From: Acidobacteria bacterium RIFCSPLOWO2_12_FULL_66_21
GTDB lineage: Bacteria > Acidobacteriota > Vicinamibacteria > Vicinamibacterales > 2-12-FULL-66-21
Assembly (NCBI GenBank): GCA_001767455.1
Contig: MELC01000073.1
Span: 1-64,000, forward strand
Reading direction: 5' to 3'
DNA length: 64,000 bases
The position numbers and the translations under genes were made by a program. The notes beneath the pieces were generated by a model that made no database searches, had not been told where the DNA came from, and saw only the letters and a program-made list of their open reading frames with translations. This document shows, piece by piece, positions 41,761 to 50,034 of this stretch. Position 1 is the first letter of the stretch; each line of letters opens with the position of its first letter.

Positions 41761-41830
41761 TACAGTCTTCGTGAACTTCGCGAGCTTCGTGGTCTTCGTG
41801 CGTTGAGAGCCGTCGGCGCGCGCAGCGGGA
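41761..41830. repeat. Solo arm of the cloverleaf-like repeat
   Basis: Tandem CTTCGTG words with period 9 (41766-41801) are followed by GCGTTGAGAGCCGTCGG and a GCGCGCAGCGGGAC stretch. This parallels, in order and wording, the right arm of the element at 20022-20320. No left arm is present nearby. It lies in a 260-base gap between menG and the next gene; the rest of the gap holds CGAGCTGCGAACTGCGGG-type words at 41894-41911. Confidence 0.6.
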
Positions 41831-41949
41831 CACGACCGCTGGACATCTCGACACGCCAAACAGAGACGAAGGTAGAACGGGGAAGGCCCTGAGCCGCGAG
41901 CTGCGAACTGCGGGCTGCGTCACGTTCGAGCGTCTGCTACGATCGCGCG

Positions 41950-42384
41950 ATGGAGGTCGATCGATCCGGATGGTCCGGCGACGGGGACTTCACCGCCCGG
42001 CTCATGGAGGTCATCGGCGCGCTTCCCTCCGTCCGCATGCTGAAGGTGGAGGATGCGCCCGCCTCGCGCGCGGATTCGGGGTTCAGCTTCATCAGCAACG
42101 AGCTGTTCGTGGTCTTCACCTCCAGCTCGCGTGTCGTCCGGACGCGGAAACTGGGCCTGATCCCCTCGTCCACGACCGTCGCGGAGCAATCGATGACCAT
42201 CGCCGGACTCGGATCGGTGCTGGCCGGGACACCGGATATCGGCGAGCCGGATTATGCCGACGAGGGAATGTTGCAGTACCTGCGCGCGGAGCGGATCATT
42301 CCGCCATACCAGACGCGCGGGTATAAGCTCGTAGAGCTGGTCCGTATCTACGAGGCCGGCACGGCACCGCGCCGCGACGGCTAA
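41950..42384 (+). CDS. Uncharacterised protein
   Basis: The 144-residue protein begins MEVDRSGWSGDGDFTARLMEVIGALPSVRMLKVEDAP. It contains SGFSFISNELFVVFTSSSRVVRTRKLGLIPSSTTVAEQSMTIAGLGSVL and ends LVELVRIYEAGTAPRRDG. The pattern suggests a soluble alpha/beta fold without signal peptide, Cys residues or membrane segment. No family is recognised. It is 58 bases upstream of the PilT-like gene and in the same direction, so a shared function in surface motility or pilus control is conceivable but unsupported by motif. Confidence 0.65.
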   Translation: MEVDRSGWSGDGDFTARLMEVIGALPSVRMLKVEDAPASRADSGFSFISNELFVVFTSSSRVVRTRKLGLIPSSTTVAEQSMTIAGLGSVLAGTPDIGEPDYADEGMLQYLRAERIIPPYQTRGYKLVELVRIYEAGTAPRRDG

Positions 42385-42442
42385 AGCCTGAGCCTCGAGG
42401 AACCGAAAGATCAGCGGATACCTGCATTCAGCCATAACGCCT

Positions 42443-44581
42443 GTGACCCTGCTCGACACCCTGCTCGACGCGATCGTCCGCCTGGAAGGCGAGGCGCTCG
42501 TCATGCATGTCGGCGAGAAGCCGTATGTCGTGACGTCCGGCTCGATGAATTCGCTGCGGGGGCCGCTCTCGTGGGGGCAGGTCGAGCTCTCGTCCCGAGC
42601 GCTGACCTCGGACGCCGTGCTCGGCATGCTCGGGCAGATGCTGCCGGCTGACCAGTGGCGGCTGCTCGACGAGATCGGTGCCATCGAGCACGAGATCGAC
42701 GCCCCGGGCCAGGGGGGCGAGCGTTTCGTCGTCACGGCCGCAAGGGGCGGCGAGGATGTGTGGGTGGAGGTTCGGCGCAAGGTCGAGCGCCCCGCCGTCG
42801 AAGCGCAGCCCGTTCCAACCGACGAACCGGCTGTCGTCGTCCAGCCCGAGCCGATTGCGCCGGAGCCCGAAGTCATCGCCGCCGCCGAGGCCGAACCAGT
42901 CGCGGCGGAGCCTGCGGTCATCGACTCCACCGAACCCGAGTCAGTCGCGCCTGTCGCTGAAATCGTCGTCGCGGAATCCGAGGCGGAGCCGCCGGTCGAA
43001 TTCGAGACGCCCGTGTTGCTCGAGCCGGAACCCGCGGCCTTCGAGGAGCCCGAGCGCATCACCCTGGTCGACCCGGAAGCCATCACGATTATCGAACCGG
43101 AGGCGCAGGCATTCGCCGGCCCGGATCCGATCGCGCTCGCCGAAGCGCAGCCGATTTCGGTCGTGCCCCCGGAGCCGGTCGCGGAAACCGACGGGGACAT
43201 CGTGTTCGAGCTGCGGGCCGACGCGGTCGAGAACTTTACGTGGACGCCGGAGTTCGACGAGGACGAAACGGCGGATTCAGCGAATGTCGCCGCCAGGTCC
43301 TGGGAGCAGGGGCACACGCTGCCGGCCGGCGACACGTGGGACGAGATTCCGCTGCCGGATGCGCCGGCCCCGGCCGCGCCGGTGGCCGCAGCGCCCGCGG
43401 CGAGCCCGATATCCCCGCCGGAGACAACCGCGGCGGTGCTGCCGATCAGCCGGCCCGCGCTCAAGCTGCAGCCCCCGCCGCTCGCCGCTCCCGTGAGCGA
43501 GGGCTCGCTCGTCGAACTGGTGCGCGCCGCGGCAGCGCGCGGAGCTTCGGCGCTGTACGCTGTTGCGGATTCGCGGCCGATGGTCCGTGTCGACGGAGGC
43601 ATCGAGCTGCTCGGAACCGAGCCATCGGTGGCGACCGGGGACGTCGAACGGTTCGCTTTCGAGTACGCGCCGCGCGATCACGTCGAGGAGGCGCCGGCCG
43701 AGTGGACGTGTTCCATTCGCGGCGTCGGCCGCGTGCGGTGTGTCGCGTTTCACGACGATTCGGGCGCCGGGCTGATCGTCCACCTGCCGTCCGCGGACGT
43801 CAGCACGGCGGACGAGCTGGGACTGAGCGAGCGCGTGCAGGCGCTCTCCGCGGAGGCGGACGGCCTGGTCGTGGTTGCCGGTCCGCGCGCGAGCGGGAAG
43901 TCGACGCTGCTCGACGCGTTCGTCGATCTGATCGACCGCACCCGCAACGATCATGTCATCACGATCGAGTCGCAGGTCCGGACGGTGCACGAGAAGCGGC
44001 ACTCGTTCATCAGCCAGCGGCAGGTTCGCGGCGATGGCGAGGCGGTCGCGACCGCAGTCCGCGCGGCGCTGCGCGAAGGCCCCGACGTCATCGTCATCGA
44101 GGACCTGAGCGCGCCCGAGGCCATTGCGGCCGCGCTCGACGCGGCGCGCGCCGGGCGGCTGGTGTTTGGATCGATTGCCGCTCCGTCGGCGCCCGTCGCG
44201 GTCGAGCGCCTCATCGGCGCGTTCCCAGCCGATCGGCGGGCACAGGTGCGGGCGCTGCTGGCAGGATCGCTGCGCGCGGTGCTCGCGCAGACGCTCGTCA
44301 GGAAGGCAGCGGGGGGCCGCGCCGCCGCGCGCGAGCTGCTGCTCGGCACCCCCGGCGTCGCGAACCTGATCCTGGATGGCGCGACCGCCCAGCTGGCCAT
44401 TGCCATCGAGGGAGGCCGTCGCCTCGGCATGAACACGCTGATCGATTCGCTGGGCGCGCTCGTGCGCGAAGGCTCCGTGCAGGTGAGCGAAGCGTGCCGC
44501 GTCGCGCCGGATCGCGCAGCGCTCGTGGCCGCGCTGGAACGCGACGGCATCCAGGTATCCGACGCGGAGAGGCGCGCCTGA
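42443..44581 (+). CDS. Divergent PilT-like secretion ATPase with long Pro/Glu linker
   Basis: A 712-residue protein. The N-terminus (LLDAIVRLEGEALVMHVGEKPYVVTSGSM, 1-110) resembles a PilT N-domain. It is followed by about 230 residues of Pro/Glu/Ala-rich linker (PEPIAPEPEVIAA.., about 120-350), then a second N-domain (VELVRAAAARGASALYAVADSRPMVRVDGG) and the ATPase. Walker A is GPRASGKST (about 480-488), Walker B REGPDVIVIEDL, and the C-terminus RRLGMNTLIDSLGALVREGSVQVSEA matches PilT. The usual Asp-box and His-box motifs are weak. It probably belongs to a type IV pilus-like machine, possibly regulatory. The start is GTG 42443. No other pilus genes are in the window. Confidence 0.75.
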   Translation: MTLLDTLLDAIVRLEGEALVMHVGEKPYVVTSGSMNSLRGPLSWGQVELSSRALTSDAVLGMLGQMLPADQWRLLDEIGAIEHEIDAPGQGGERFVVTAARGGEDVWVEVRRKVERPAVEAQPVPTDEPAVVVQPEPIAPEPEVIAAAEAEPVAAEPAVIDSTEPESVAPVAEIVVAESEAEPPVEFETPVLLEPEPAAFEEPERITLVDPEAITIIEPEAQAFAGPDPIALAEAQPISVVPPEPVAETDGDIVFELRADAVENFTWTPEFDEDETADSANVAARSWEQGHTLPAGDTWDEIPLPDAPAPAAPVAAAPAASPISPPETTAAVLPISRPALKLQPPPLAAPVSEGSLVELVRAAAARGASALYAVADSRPMVRVDGGIELLGTEPSVATGDVERFAFEYAPRDHVEEAPAEWTCSIRGVGRVRCVAFHDDSGAGLIVHLPSADVSTADELGLSERVQALSAEADGLVVVAGPRASGKSTLLDAFVDLIDRTRNDHVITIESQVRTVHEKRHSFISQRQVRGDGEAVATAVRAALREGPDVIVIEDLSAPEAIAAALDAARAGRLVFGSIAAPSAPVAVERLIGAFPADRRAQVRALLAGSLRAVLAQTLVRKAAGGRAAARELLLGTPGVANLILDGATAQLAIAIEGGRRLGMNTLIDSLGALVREGSVQVSEACRVAPDRAALVAALERDGIQVSDAERRA

Positions 44582-44585
44582 TCTG

Positions 44586-45014
44586 ATGGAGATCTCGGGC
44601 ATCCGCCGCCGGCTTCGCGCGGCAATCGACCACGCGAAGGTCCAGGCCGCCGAACGCCGTGCCCGCGTGGACACCGCGGCGCGCGATTACGAGGAGTTCC
44701 TGGCCCAGCGCGCGGTGCCGCTCTTCCACCAGTTCGCGACCGCGCTCGGCGCGGAGGGCCACCTGTTCAAGGTCTTCACGCCCGCCGGATCCGTCCGGCT
44801 CGCCTCGGAGCGGTCGCCGGATGAGTTCATCGAGCTCTTTCTCGACGACAGCGCCGATCCCCCGGAGGTTCTCGGGCGCACCAGCCGCGGCCGCGGCCGC
44901 CGCATGGTCACGTCCGAGCGCCCCGTCCGCGAGCACACGCCCGTCGTCGCGCTGTCCGAGGACGACGTCCTCTCGTTCCTGACAACCGAGATCCTGCTGC
45001 TTCTCGAGCGCTGA
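44586..45014 (+). CDS. Uncharacterised protein, coupled to the PilT-like ATPase
   Basis: The 142-residue protein starts four bases after the PilT-like stop. It has a helical, charged N-terminus (GIRRRLRAAIDHAKVQAAERRARVDTAARDYEEFL), a central LFHQFATALGAEGHLFKVFTPAGSVRLASE that looks like a mixed alpha/beta domain, and a C-terminal hydrophobic helix (VLSFLTTEILLLLER). There are no Cys residues and no signal peptide. The close spacing suggests joint expression with the ATPase. The family is unknown. Confidence 0.65.
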   Translation: MEISGIRRRLRAAIDHAKVQAAERRARVDTAARDYEEFLAQRAVPLFHQFATALGAEGHLFKVFTPAGSVRLASERSPDEFIELFLDDSADPPEVLGRTSRGRGRRMVTSERPVREHTPVVALSEDDVLSFLTTEILLLLER

Positions 45015-45019
45015 AGGCG

Positions 45020-45042
45020 GCAGCCCTGAAGGGCTGCGCTAC
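45020..45042. repeat. REP-like hairpin (GCAGCCC/GGGCTGC)
   Basis: GCAGCCC-TGAA-GGGCTGC (45020-45037) followed by GCTAC. The same motif with small changes occurs twice in opposite orientation at 54693-54758. It lies in the 55-base gap between convergent genes. Confidence 0.65.
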
Positions 45043-45069
45043 CGCGATCTTCGAGCCGCGAGCTGCGGT

Positions 45070-46287
45070 CTATCGGCTGCCGCCAACGACACCCTGATCG
45101 CGAAGCGTCGCGATCTGATCGGCGGACAAGCCAAGATCATGAAGGACTGCGCCGGTGTGCTGCCCGAGCGTGGGCGGGGCGTGGCGCACGGCGCCGGGGG
45201 TGCGTGAGAGCTTGACAGGAACGCCGAGCAGCCGGATCGTGCCCGCGACTGCGTGTTCGACTTCCGCAATCATGTCGCGCTCGTGCAGGTGCTCGTCCTG
45301 CAGCACTTCGCCGATGTCGCGGACCGAACCGCAGGGGACGCCGGCGTCCTTGAGGCGCCGCACCCACTCGTCGCGCGTGCGTCTGGCCAGCCGCTCCACA
45401 ATGAGCGGCCGCAGCCCGTCGTAATTGCGCACGCGATCGCGGTTGGTGAGGAACCGCGCATCGTCGCCGAGCGCGCCCGCCTCGATGACCTCGCAGAACC
45501 GCCGCCACATCTCGTCGTTGCCGACGGCAACCACGAATTCCCCGTCGGAAGCCGGAAGCGTCTCGTACGGCACGATCGTCGGGTGCCGGTTGCCCATGCG
45601 CCGCGGCGTCTCGCCCGTCGCGAAATAGATGCCCGCCTGGTAGGTGAGGAGCGCGACGGTCGCGTCGAGCATCCCGATGTCGACGCGCTGTCCGGCGCCC
45701 GACCGCTCCCGCGCGAGCAGGGCCATCGCGATCCCCTGCGCGGCGAACAGGCCGCTGACGATGTCCGAGATGGCGACGCCCAGCCGGAACGGCGATCCGC
45801 CGGCCGCGCCGGTGATGCTCATCAGTCCGCCTTCTCCCTGCATGACCGCGTCGTATCCCGGTTCGTCGCGCCGGGGCCCCGTCTGTCCGAACCCCGAGAT
45901 CGAACAGTAGACGATCCGCGGCCACCGCGCGGCCACCGCGTCGTAGCCGAGTCCGAGCCGCTCCATCGTGCCGGGACGGAAGTTCTCGACGAGCACATCC
46001 GCGCGATCGAGCAGTGCGTCGAGAATCGGCCGCGACTCCGGGCGCTGGAGATCGAGCGCGAGGCTTTCCTTGTTGCGATTGATGCTGAGGAAGTACGCGC
46101 TTTCTCCTCCGGTGAACGGCGGGCCCCACGCGCGCGTGTCGTCCCCGTGGCCTGGATGCTCGATCTTGATGACGCGCGCCCCCATGTCGGCGAGCTGCAT
46201 CGTGCAGTAGGGGCCCGACAGCACGCGGGTGAAATCGATCACGGTAAGTCCGCTGAGCGGTGCGTCCATCGAATCGGTTGCCATCAT
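45070..46287 (-). CDS. CaiB/BaiF-family CoA-transferase
   Basis: A 405-residue class III CoA-transferase. LSGLTVIDFTRVLSGPYCTMQLADMGARVIKIEHPGHGDDTRAWGPPF is the diagnostic start. NRNKESLALDLQRPESRPILDALLDRADVLVENFRPGTMERLGLGYD follows, with Asp in the catalytic position (about residue 170, in RRDEPGYDAVMQGEGGLMSITG). It moves CoA between carboxylic acids. The acid cannot be named, but relatives handle succinate, carnitine-type or itaconate-type substrates. Its ATG overlaps the homoserine dehydrogenase stop (ATGA). Together with that enzyme and an aminotransferase it forms one coupled leftward unit. Confidence 0.9.
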   Translation of the reverse strand: MMATDSMDAPLSGLTVIDFTRVLSGPYCTMQLADMGARVIKIEHPGHGDDTRAWGPPFTGGESAYFLSINRNKESLALDLQRPESRPILDALLDRADVLVENFRPGTMERLGLGYDAVAARWPRIVYCSISGFGQTGPRRDEPGYDAVMQGEGGLMSITGAAGGSPFRLGVAISDIVSGLFAAQGIAMALLARERSGAGQRVDIGMLDATVALLTYQAGIYFATGETPRRMGNRHPTIVPYETLPASDGEFVVAVGNDEMWRRFCEVIEAGALGDDARFLTNRDRVRNYDGLRPLIVERLARRTRDEWVRRLKDAGVPCGSVRDIGEVLQDEHLHERDMIAEVEHAVAGTIRLLGVPVKLSRTPGAVRHAPPTLGQHTGAVLHDLGLSADQIATLRDQGVVGGSR

Positions 46288-47324
46288 GTGCTGCGGGATC
46301 TGCTGCTTCCCTTCTCCCGTTGCCGCCTGCGTATCGTGACGACGTCGCTCAGGAGCGCGTACGCCGTCTGTGTGAGGCTGCCGTCGAGTTGACAGATGGC
46401 GATCTCGCCCAGAAGGTCCGTCTGCAGCACCAGCGCGTTGGCCTGGCCGCGAAGCCCCGCCAGCAGATCGTCCGCGGAAAGTTCCACCGGCCCGACGCGC
46501 GCCTCGATGCGTCCATCGGCAAGACGCCGCGCGGCCGCGACGAGGCGCAGCCGTTTGCCGCGCTCGACGGCTGAAAGCGCCGCGGCTCCCGACGCCTCTG
46601 TCAGGCCGGTACGCTCGACCGTCTGCGGTGTGATGCGCGCGTCCATCAGCACGTTGGCGAGCGCCGCGGTCTTCGCCGCAGCGTCCCAGCCGTCCACGTC
46701 CAGCGACGGATCCGCCTCGGCGATGCCGAGCGCCTGCATGCGCGCCAGCGCCGGCCCGAACGCCTCGCCATCCTCGAGCGCTGACAGGATGTGATTGGTG
46801 GTCGCGTTGACGACCCCGCGAAACCCCAGGACGTTCACGGCCGGCAGCGTCTCGCGCACGAGGTTGAAGATGGGAACGCCGTCCATGACGGCCCCTTCGA
46901 ACAGGAACGACACGCCGGCCCGCTCCGCCTCGGCGTGCAAGGGCGCATACGCGAACGCCGCCGGGCCCTTGTTGGCGGTCACGACATGGCACCCCGCCGA
47001 GATGGCGGCGCGCACGTGGTCGATCGCCGGCTGTCCGGCGGCGATGTCGAGCGTGGTCGTCTCGACGACGACACGCAGGTCCGCGGTCGAGGCGCGAAGG
47101 CGATCGATGAGGTCGATGGCCGATCCACCACCGTCGGCGAGCGCCACGACCGCGCCGTCGATCCCCTCGGGCCGCCACAGGGAGCCGTGGCGGCGTGTCG
47201 AGATCCCGACCGCGCGGCACACGAGATCATGGTCGGCGGCGAGCCTGGCGCCGTGCTCCTCGAGGAGCCGCAGGAATCGCCGCCCGACATGGCCGAATCC
47301 AATCAGAACGAGATCAGCCCGCAT
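46284..47324 (-). CDS. Homoserine dehydrogenase-like
   Basis: A 346-residue NAD(P)-dependent enzyme: Rossmann start LVLIGFGHVGRRFLRLLEEHG, then ISAGCHVVTANKGPAAFAYAPLHAEAERAGV, FRGVVNATTNHILSALEDG and EADPSLDVDGWDAAAKTAALANVLM. In the last stretch Asp and Lys correspond to the proton-relay residues. It lacks the C-terminal ACT domain of the biosynthetic, feedback-inhibited form, so it may be unregulated by threonine or act in another pathway. It overlaps the aminotransferase gene (11 bases) and the CoA-transferase gene (four bases). Confidence 0.85.
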   Translation of the reverse strand: MRADLVLIGFGHVGRRFLRLLEEHGARLAADHDLVCRAVGISTRRHGSLWRPEGIDGAVVALADGGGSAIDLIDRLRASTADLRVVVETTTLDIAAGQPAIDHVRAAISAGCHVVTANKGPAAFAYAPLHAEAERAGVSFLFEGAVMDGVPIFNLVRETLPAVNVLGFRGVVNATTNHILSALEDGEAFGPALARMQALGIAEADPSLDVDGWDAAAKTAALANVLMDARITPQTVERTGLTEASGAAALSAVERGKRLRLVAAARRLADGRIEARVGPVELSADDLLAGLRGQANALVLQTDLLGEIAICQLDGSLTQTAYALLSDVVTIRRRQREKGSSRSRST

Positions 47325-48441
47325 CGCCAATCCCGTCCAGCACCTCTCCGACGAGCGCGAGCGCCGCGCCGACGTGCGCGGGATTCGACCCGAACCCAAT
47401 CCGCAGGTAGCCGTCCATGTCGAAGTGATCCCCGGGGACGACCAGCACACTTCGCTCGTCGCGCAGCCGCTCGGCGAGCGCGGTGGAGTTGATCGCGTGG
47501 CGATACCGAACGAAGGCGATCGCGCCGGCTTCCGGCGCGACGTTCGCCAGCCGCGGCGACCGCTTGTCGATCCAGCGGCGGACGACCGGGTAGTTGGCGC
47601 GGACGATGCCTCGCGTCCGCGCGAGCAGCCGGTCGCGCCTCGAGGGCGCGAGCGCGACGCGCGCGAGGCAGTCGCTCAGCGCGCCAGGCGCGATCGTCGT
47701 GTAGTCGTGCACGCCCCACAGCGATTCGATGGTCTCCGGCGGACCCGCGACCCAGCCGATGCGCAAGCCGGGCAGCCCATACGCCTTCGACAAACCGCTG
47801 GTGACAAGGACGCGCTCGTACCGTCCCCAGGCGCTGGGCGACTCGACGCCGTCCAGCTCCGCGCCGCGGTAAATCTCGTCGGAGACGACCCACGCGCCCG
47901 ACGCCGCGGCGACGCGGCAGATGGCATCGAGCTCGTCCCCGGTCAGCCGCGCGCCGGTCGGATTGTTGGGCGTGCAGATGAATACGACCTTCGTCCTGTC
48001 CGTCACGAGCGTCTGGAGCGCGGCAAGATCGGGGCGCCATCGAGTATCCCCGGCCACCAGCGGCCACGCGCGAACCGTTGCCCCGAGCGCCCGAAGCAGT
48101 CCCGGCGCCTGCATGTAGTTCGGCACCATCACGACAGCCTCGTCGCCCGGCTCGATGAGGTGCCAGAGCACGATGCAGTTGGCCTCCGAGCCCCCGTTGG
48201 TGACCTGGATGTGAGCGGCCGACGCGCCGGGATACGACGCGGCAATCAGTCCTCGCAGCTCGCCGCTGCCGTTGGTCTGCGTGTAGCCGAGCGGCTGCGT
48301 AAGCAGCGCCGTGCGGTCCTCCGCCGTGTCCGCCAGCTCCTCCAGCCGGAGCGGTTCGACGCCGCTCTCCGACAGATTCCACGCGACCCGGTGTTCCCAG
48401 GTGGATTGGAGACGCTCCATCGCAAACGGGTCGAGCCTCAT
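47314..48441 (-). CDS. PLP-dependent class I/II aminotransferase
   Basis: A 375-residue fold-type I aminotransferase. The cofactor-binding Asn/Asp/Tyr are in FICTPNNPTGARL and WVVSDEIYRG, and the PLP Lys is in VTSGLSKAYGLPGLRIGW. A GGSEANCIVL phosphate-binding loop and a C-terminal RIGFGSNPAHV (Arg for the substrate carboxylate) complete it. Its first residues MRLDPFAMERLQSTWE are typical of acidobacterial copies. The substrate is unknown. The genomic coupling with homoserine dehydrogenase and a CaiB-type transferase suggests an amino-acid route of four to five carbons. A 57-base gap separates it from the divergent SUMF1-fold gene. Confidence 0.9.
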   Translation of the reverse strand: MRLDPFAMERLQSTWEHRVAWNLSESGVEPLRLEELADTAEDRTALLTQPLGYTQTNGSGELRGLIAASYPGASAAHIQVTNGGSEANCIVLWHLIEPGDEAVVMVPNYMQAPGLLRALGATVRAWPLVAGDTRWRPDLAALQTLVTDRTKVVFICTPNNPTGARLTGDELDAICRVAAASGAWVVSDEIYRGAELDGVESPSAWGRYERVLVTSGLSKAYGLPGLRIGWVAGPPETIESLWGVHDYTTIAPGALSDCLARVALAPSRRDRLLARTRGIVRANYPVVRRWIDKRSPRLANVAPEAGAIAFVRYRHAINSTALAERLRDERSVLVVPGDHFDMDGYLRIGFGSNPAHVGAALALVGEVLDGIGDAG

Positions 48442-48498
48442 GCCAGGGAAGTGTACCCCGAAAAAAGTGCGCTATCCTGTTGCCTGTTACATGCGCGC

Positions 48499-49290
48499 AT
48501 GAGTGACCTGCTCCCGGAACTGGCGCTCGTCCCAGCGGGCGAGTTCGTGATGGGCTCGGATGATGCCGACGACGACGAACGCCCGGCGCACCGCGTGTTC
48601 GTGGACCTGTTTTCAATCGGGGTGCATCCGGTCACCGAGCGCGAGTACGCGCGCTTCGTGCGGGCGACGGGGCACCGCGTTCCCGCCGTATACGAGCTCC
48701 CTCTGGTCGTGACCGCGGGCGGTCGCGAGCGCGAGCGCAACTTCCGATCGATGGGCCACCCATATGTCTGGATGGACTCCGAGCCCCCCGCAGCCCGCCT
48801 CGATCACCCCGTAACGCTCGTGCGCTGGGACGACGCGTTCGCCTACTGCGCGTGGCTGTCGAACGAGACCGGCCGGCTCGTCCGTCTGCCGACGGAAGCG
48901 GAGTGGGAAAAGGCCGCGCGGGGCGGATTGGAGGGCAAACGCTACCCGTGGGGCGATCGCCTCGACCGGAACATGGCGAATTTCCTCACGGATCCCTCGC
49001 AGAAGAACTCGCAGGGGACCACGCAGTGCCGCACGTACCCGCCCAACGGGTACGGCCTGTTCGACATGGCGGGCAACGTCTGGGAGTGGATCTCGGACTG
49101 GTACGATCCGCACTACTACGACATCTCGCCCCTCACCTCGCCCGCGGGCCCGCGCGAGGGCAACCTCAGGCTGCTCCGAGGGGGAAGCTGGCTGGTGGCC
49201 GACGTGCGGATGCTCGCCTGCAGCCATCGCCACAAGGTCCCGCCGGATACATACTCGTACGGGATAGGCTTCCGGATCGTCTGCGGGTAG
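48499..49290 (+). CDS. SUMF1/FGE-fold protein lacking the catalytic Cys pair
   Basis: The 263-residue protein is all sulfatase-modifying-factor fold: LVPAGEFVMGSDDADDDERPAHRVFVDLFSIGVHPVTEREYARFV, LPTEAEWEKAARGGLEGKRYPWGD, NGYGLFDMAGNVWEWISDWYD and LLRGGSWL..GIGFRIVCG. In true formylglycine-generating enzymes two Cys sit six residues apart in the R-x-x-C region. Here that segment reads VADVRMLACSHRH, with only the second Cys (position of Cys341) kept. It is therefore more likely an ergothioneine-, Pvd- or NirV-like relative, or a binding module. ATG 48499 is chosen; the long open frame upstream is antisense to other genes. Cytoplasmic, no signal peptide. Confidence 0.8.
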   Translation: MSDLLPELALVPAGEFVMGSDDADDDERPAHRVFVDLFSIGVHPVTEREYARFVRATGHRVPAVYELPLVVTAGGRERERNFRSMGHPYVWMDSEPPAARLDHPVTLVRWDDAFAYCAWLSNETGRLVRLPTEAEWEKAARGGLEGKRYPWGDRLDRNMANFLTDPSQKNSQGTTQCRTYPPNGYGLFDMAGNVWEWISDWYDPHYYDISPLTSPAGPREGNLRLLRGGSWLVADVRMLACSHRHKVPPDTYSYGIGFRIVCG

Positions 49291-49326
49291 GCGACCGGCC
49301 GTCAAGCCAGGAATCGGAGGGTCACC

Positions 49327-50034
49327 GTGAAAGCTCGTGTCAACGCGCTCCTTATGGCGCTCGCCGTCACCGCGGTTCCCGCCGCGGCGCAGCCCGCATC
49401 GCCCGTGAACCTGCCGGTGGTGGTGACGACCGGACAGGGCGTGGTCAAGCACGCGCCCGACCGCGCGTGGGTGAGGATTCTGGCGGAGTCGCGTGCCCGC
49501 AGCCCGCGCGACGCGCAGCGCGCCAACGCGGACGCGATGTCCGCGGTCATGCAGAAACTGAAAGGCGCGGGACTGCCTGGCGATGCGATCAAGACGACGA
49601 CTTACGATCTGCAGCCGGAATTCGACTACAACAACGGGCGCCAGACGCTGCGTGGCTACGTCGCGCGCAACGGCGTCGAGGTGCGGCTCGACGACATCGC
49701 GCGCGTGGGAGAGATCGTGGACATGGCGGTGGGCTCCGGGGCGACCTCCGTCGGTGGCGTGAGGTTCGATCTCAAGGACCGCGCCGGAGCGGAGCGCGAG
49801 GCGCTGCGGCTTGCCGTGGCGGACGCGAAGGCGCGGGCGGAAGCCGCGGCCTCCGGGGCGGGCGGGCGGATCGAGCAGGTCATCCGCATCGAAGAGCAGC
49901 GCGTGTTCGGCCCCGAGCCGCGTCCGATGGCGATGATGCGGACGGAAGGGGGGATGGCGGAACAGGTCACGCCGATCGCGCCCGGGGAGGTCGAGATCAG
50001 GGCGACCGTTACGCTGACGGCGGCCCTCAGGTAG
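49327..50034 (+). CDS. Exported SIMPL-domain protein (DUF541)
   Basis: A 235-residue periplasmic protein with signal peptide (VNALLMALAVTAVPAAAQ). It has the SIMPL fold: VTTGQGVVKHAPDRAWVRILAESRARSPRDAQRANADAMSAVMQKLKGAG, then QPEFDYNNGRQTLRGYVARNGVEVRLDDIARVGEIVDMAVGSGAT. The C-terminal IAPGEVEIRATVTLTAAL closes the domain. Relatives include the YggE/Bp26 group linked to oxidative-stress tolerance; the mechanism is unknown. GTG 49327 is preceded by GGAGG. The stop overlaps the end of the convergent rmuC gene by eight bases. Confidence 0.85.
   Translation: MKARVNALLMALAVTAVPAAAQPASPVNLPVVVTTGQGVVKHAPDRAWVRILAESRARSPRDAQRANADAMSAVMQKLKGAGLPGDAIKTTTYDLQPEFDYNNGRQTLRGYVARNGVEVRLDDIARVGEIVDMAVGSGATSVGGVRFDLKDRAGAEREALRLAVADAKARAEAAASGAGGRIEQVIRIEEQRVFGPEPRPMAMMRTEGGMAEQVTPIAPGEVEIRATVTLTAALR

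Noticed and set aside
48499-49290. True formylglycine-generating enzyme with a sulfatase partner
   Set aside because: One catalytic Cys is missing and no sulfatase gene lies in the window.
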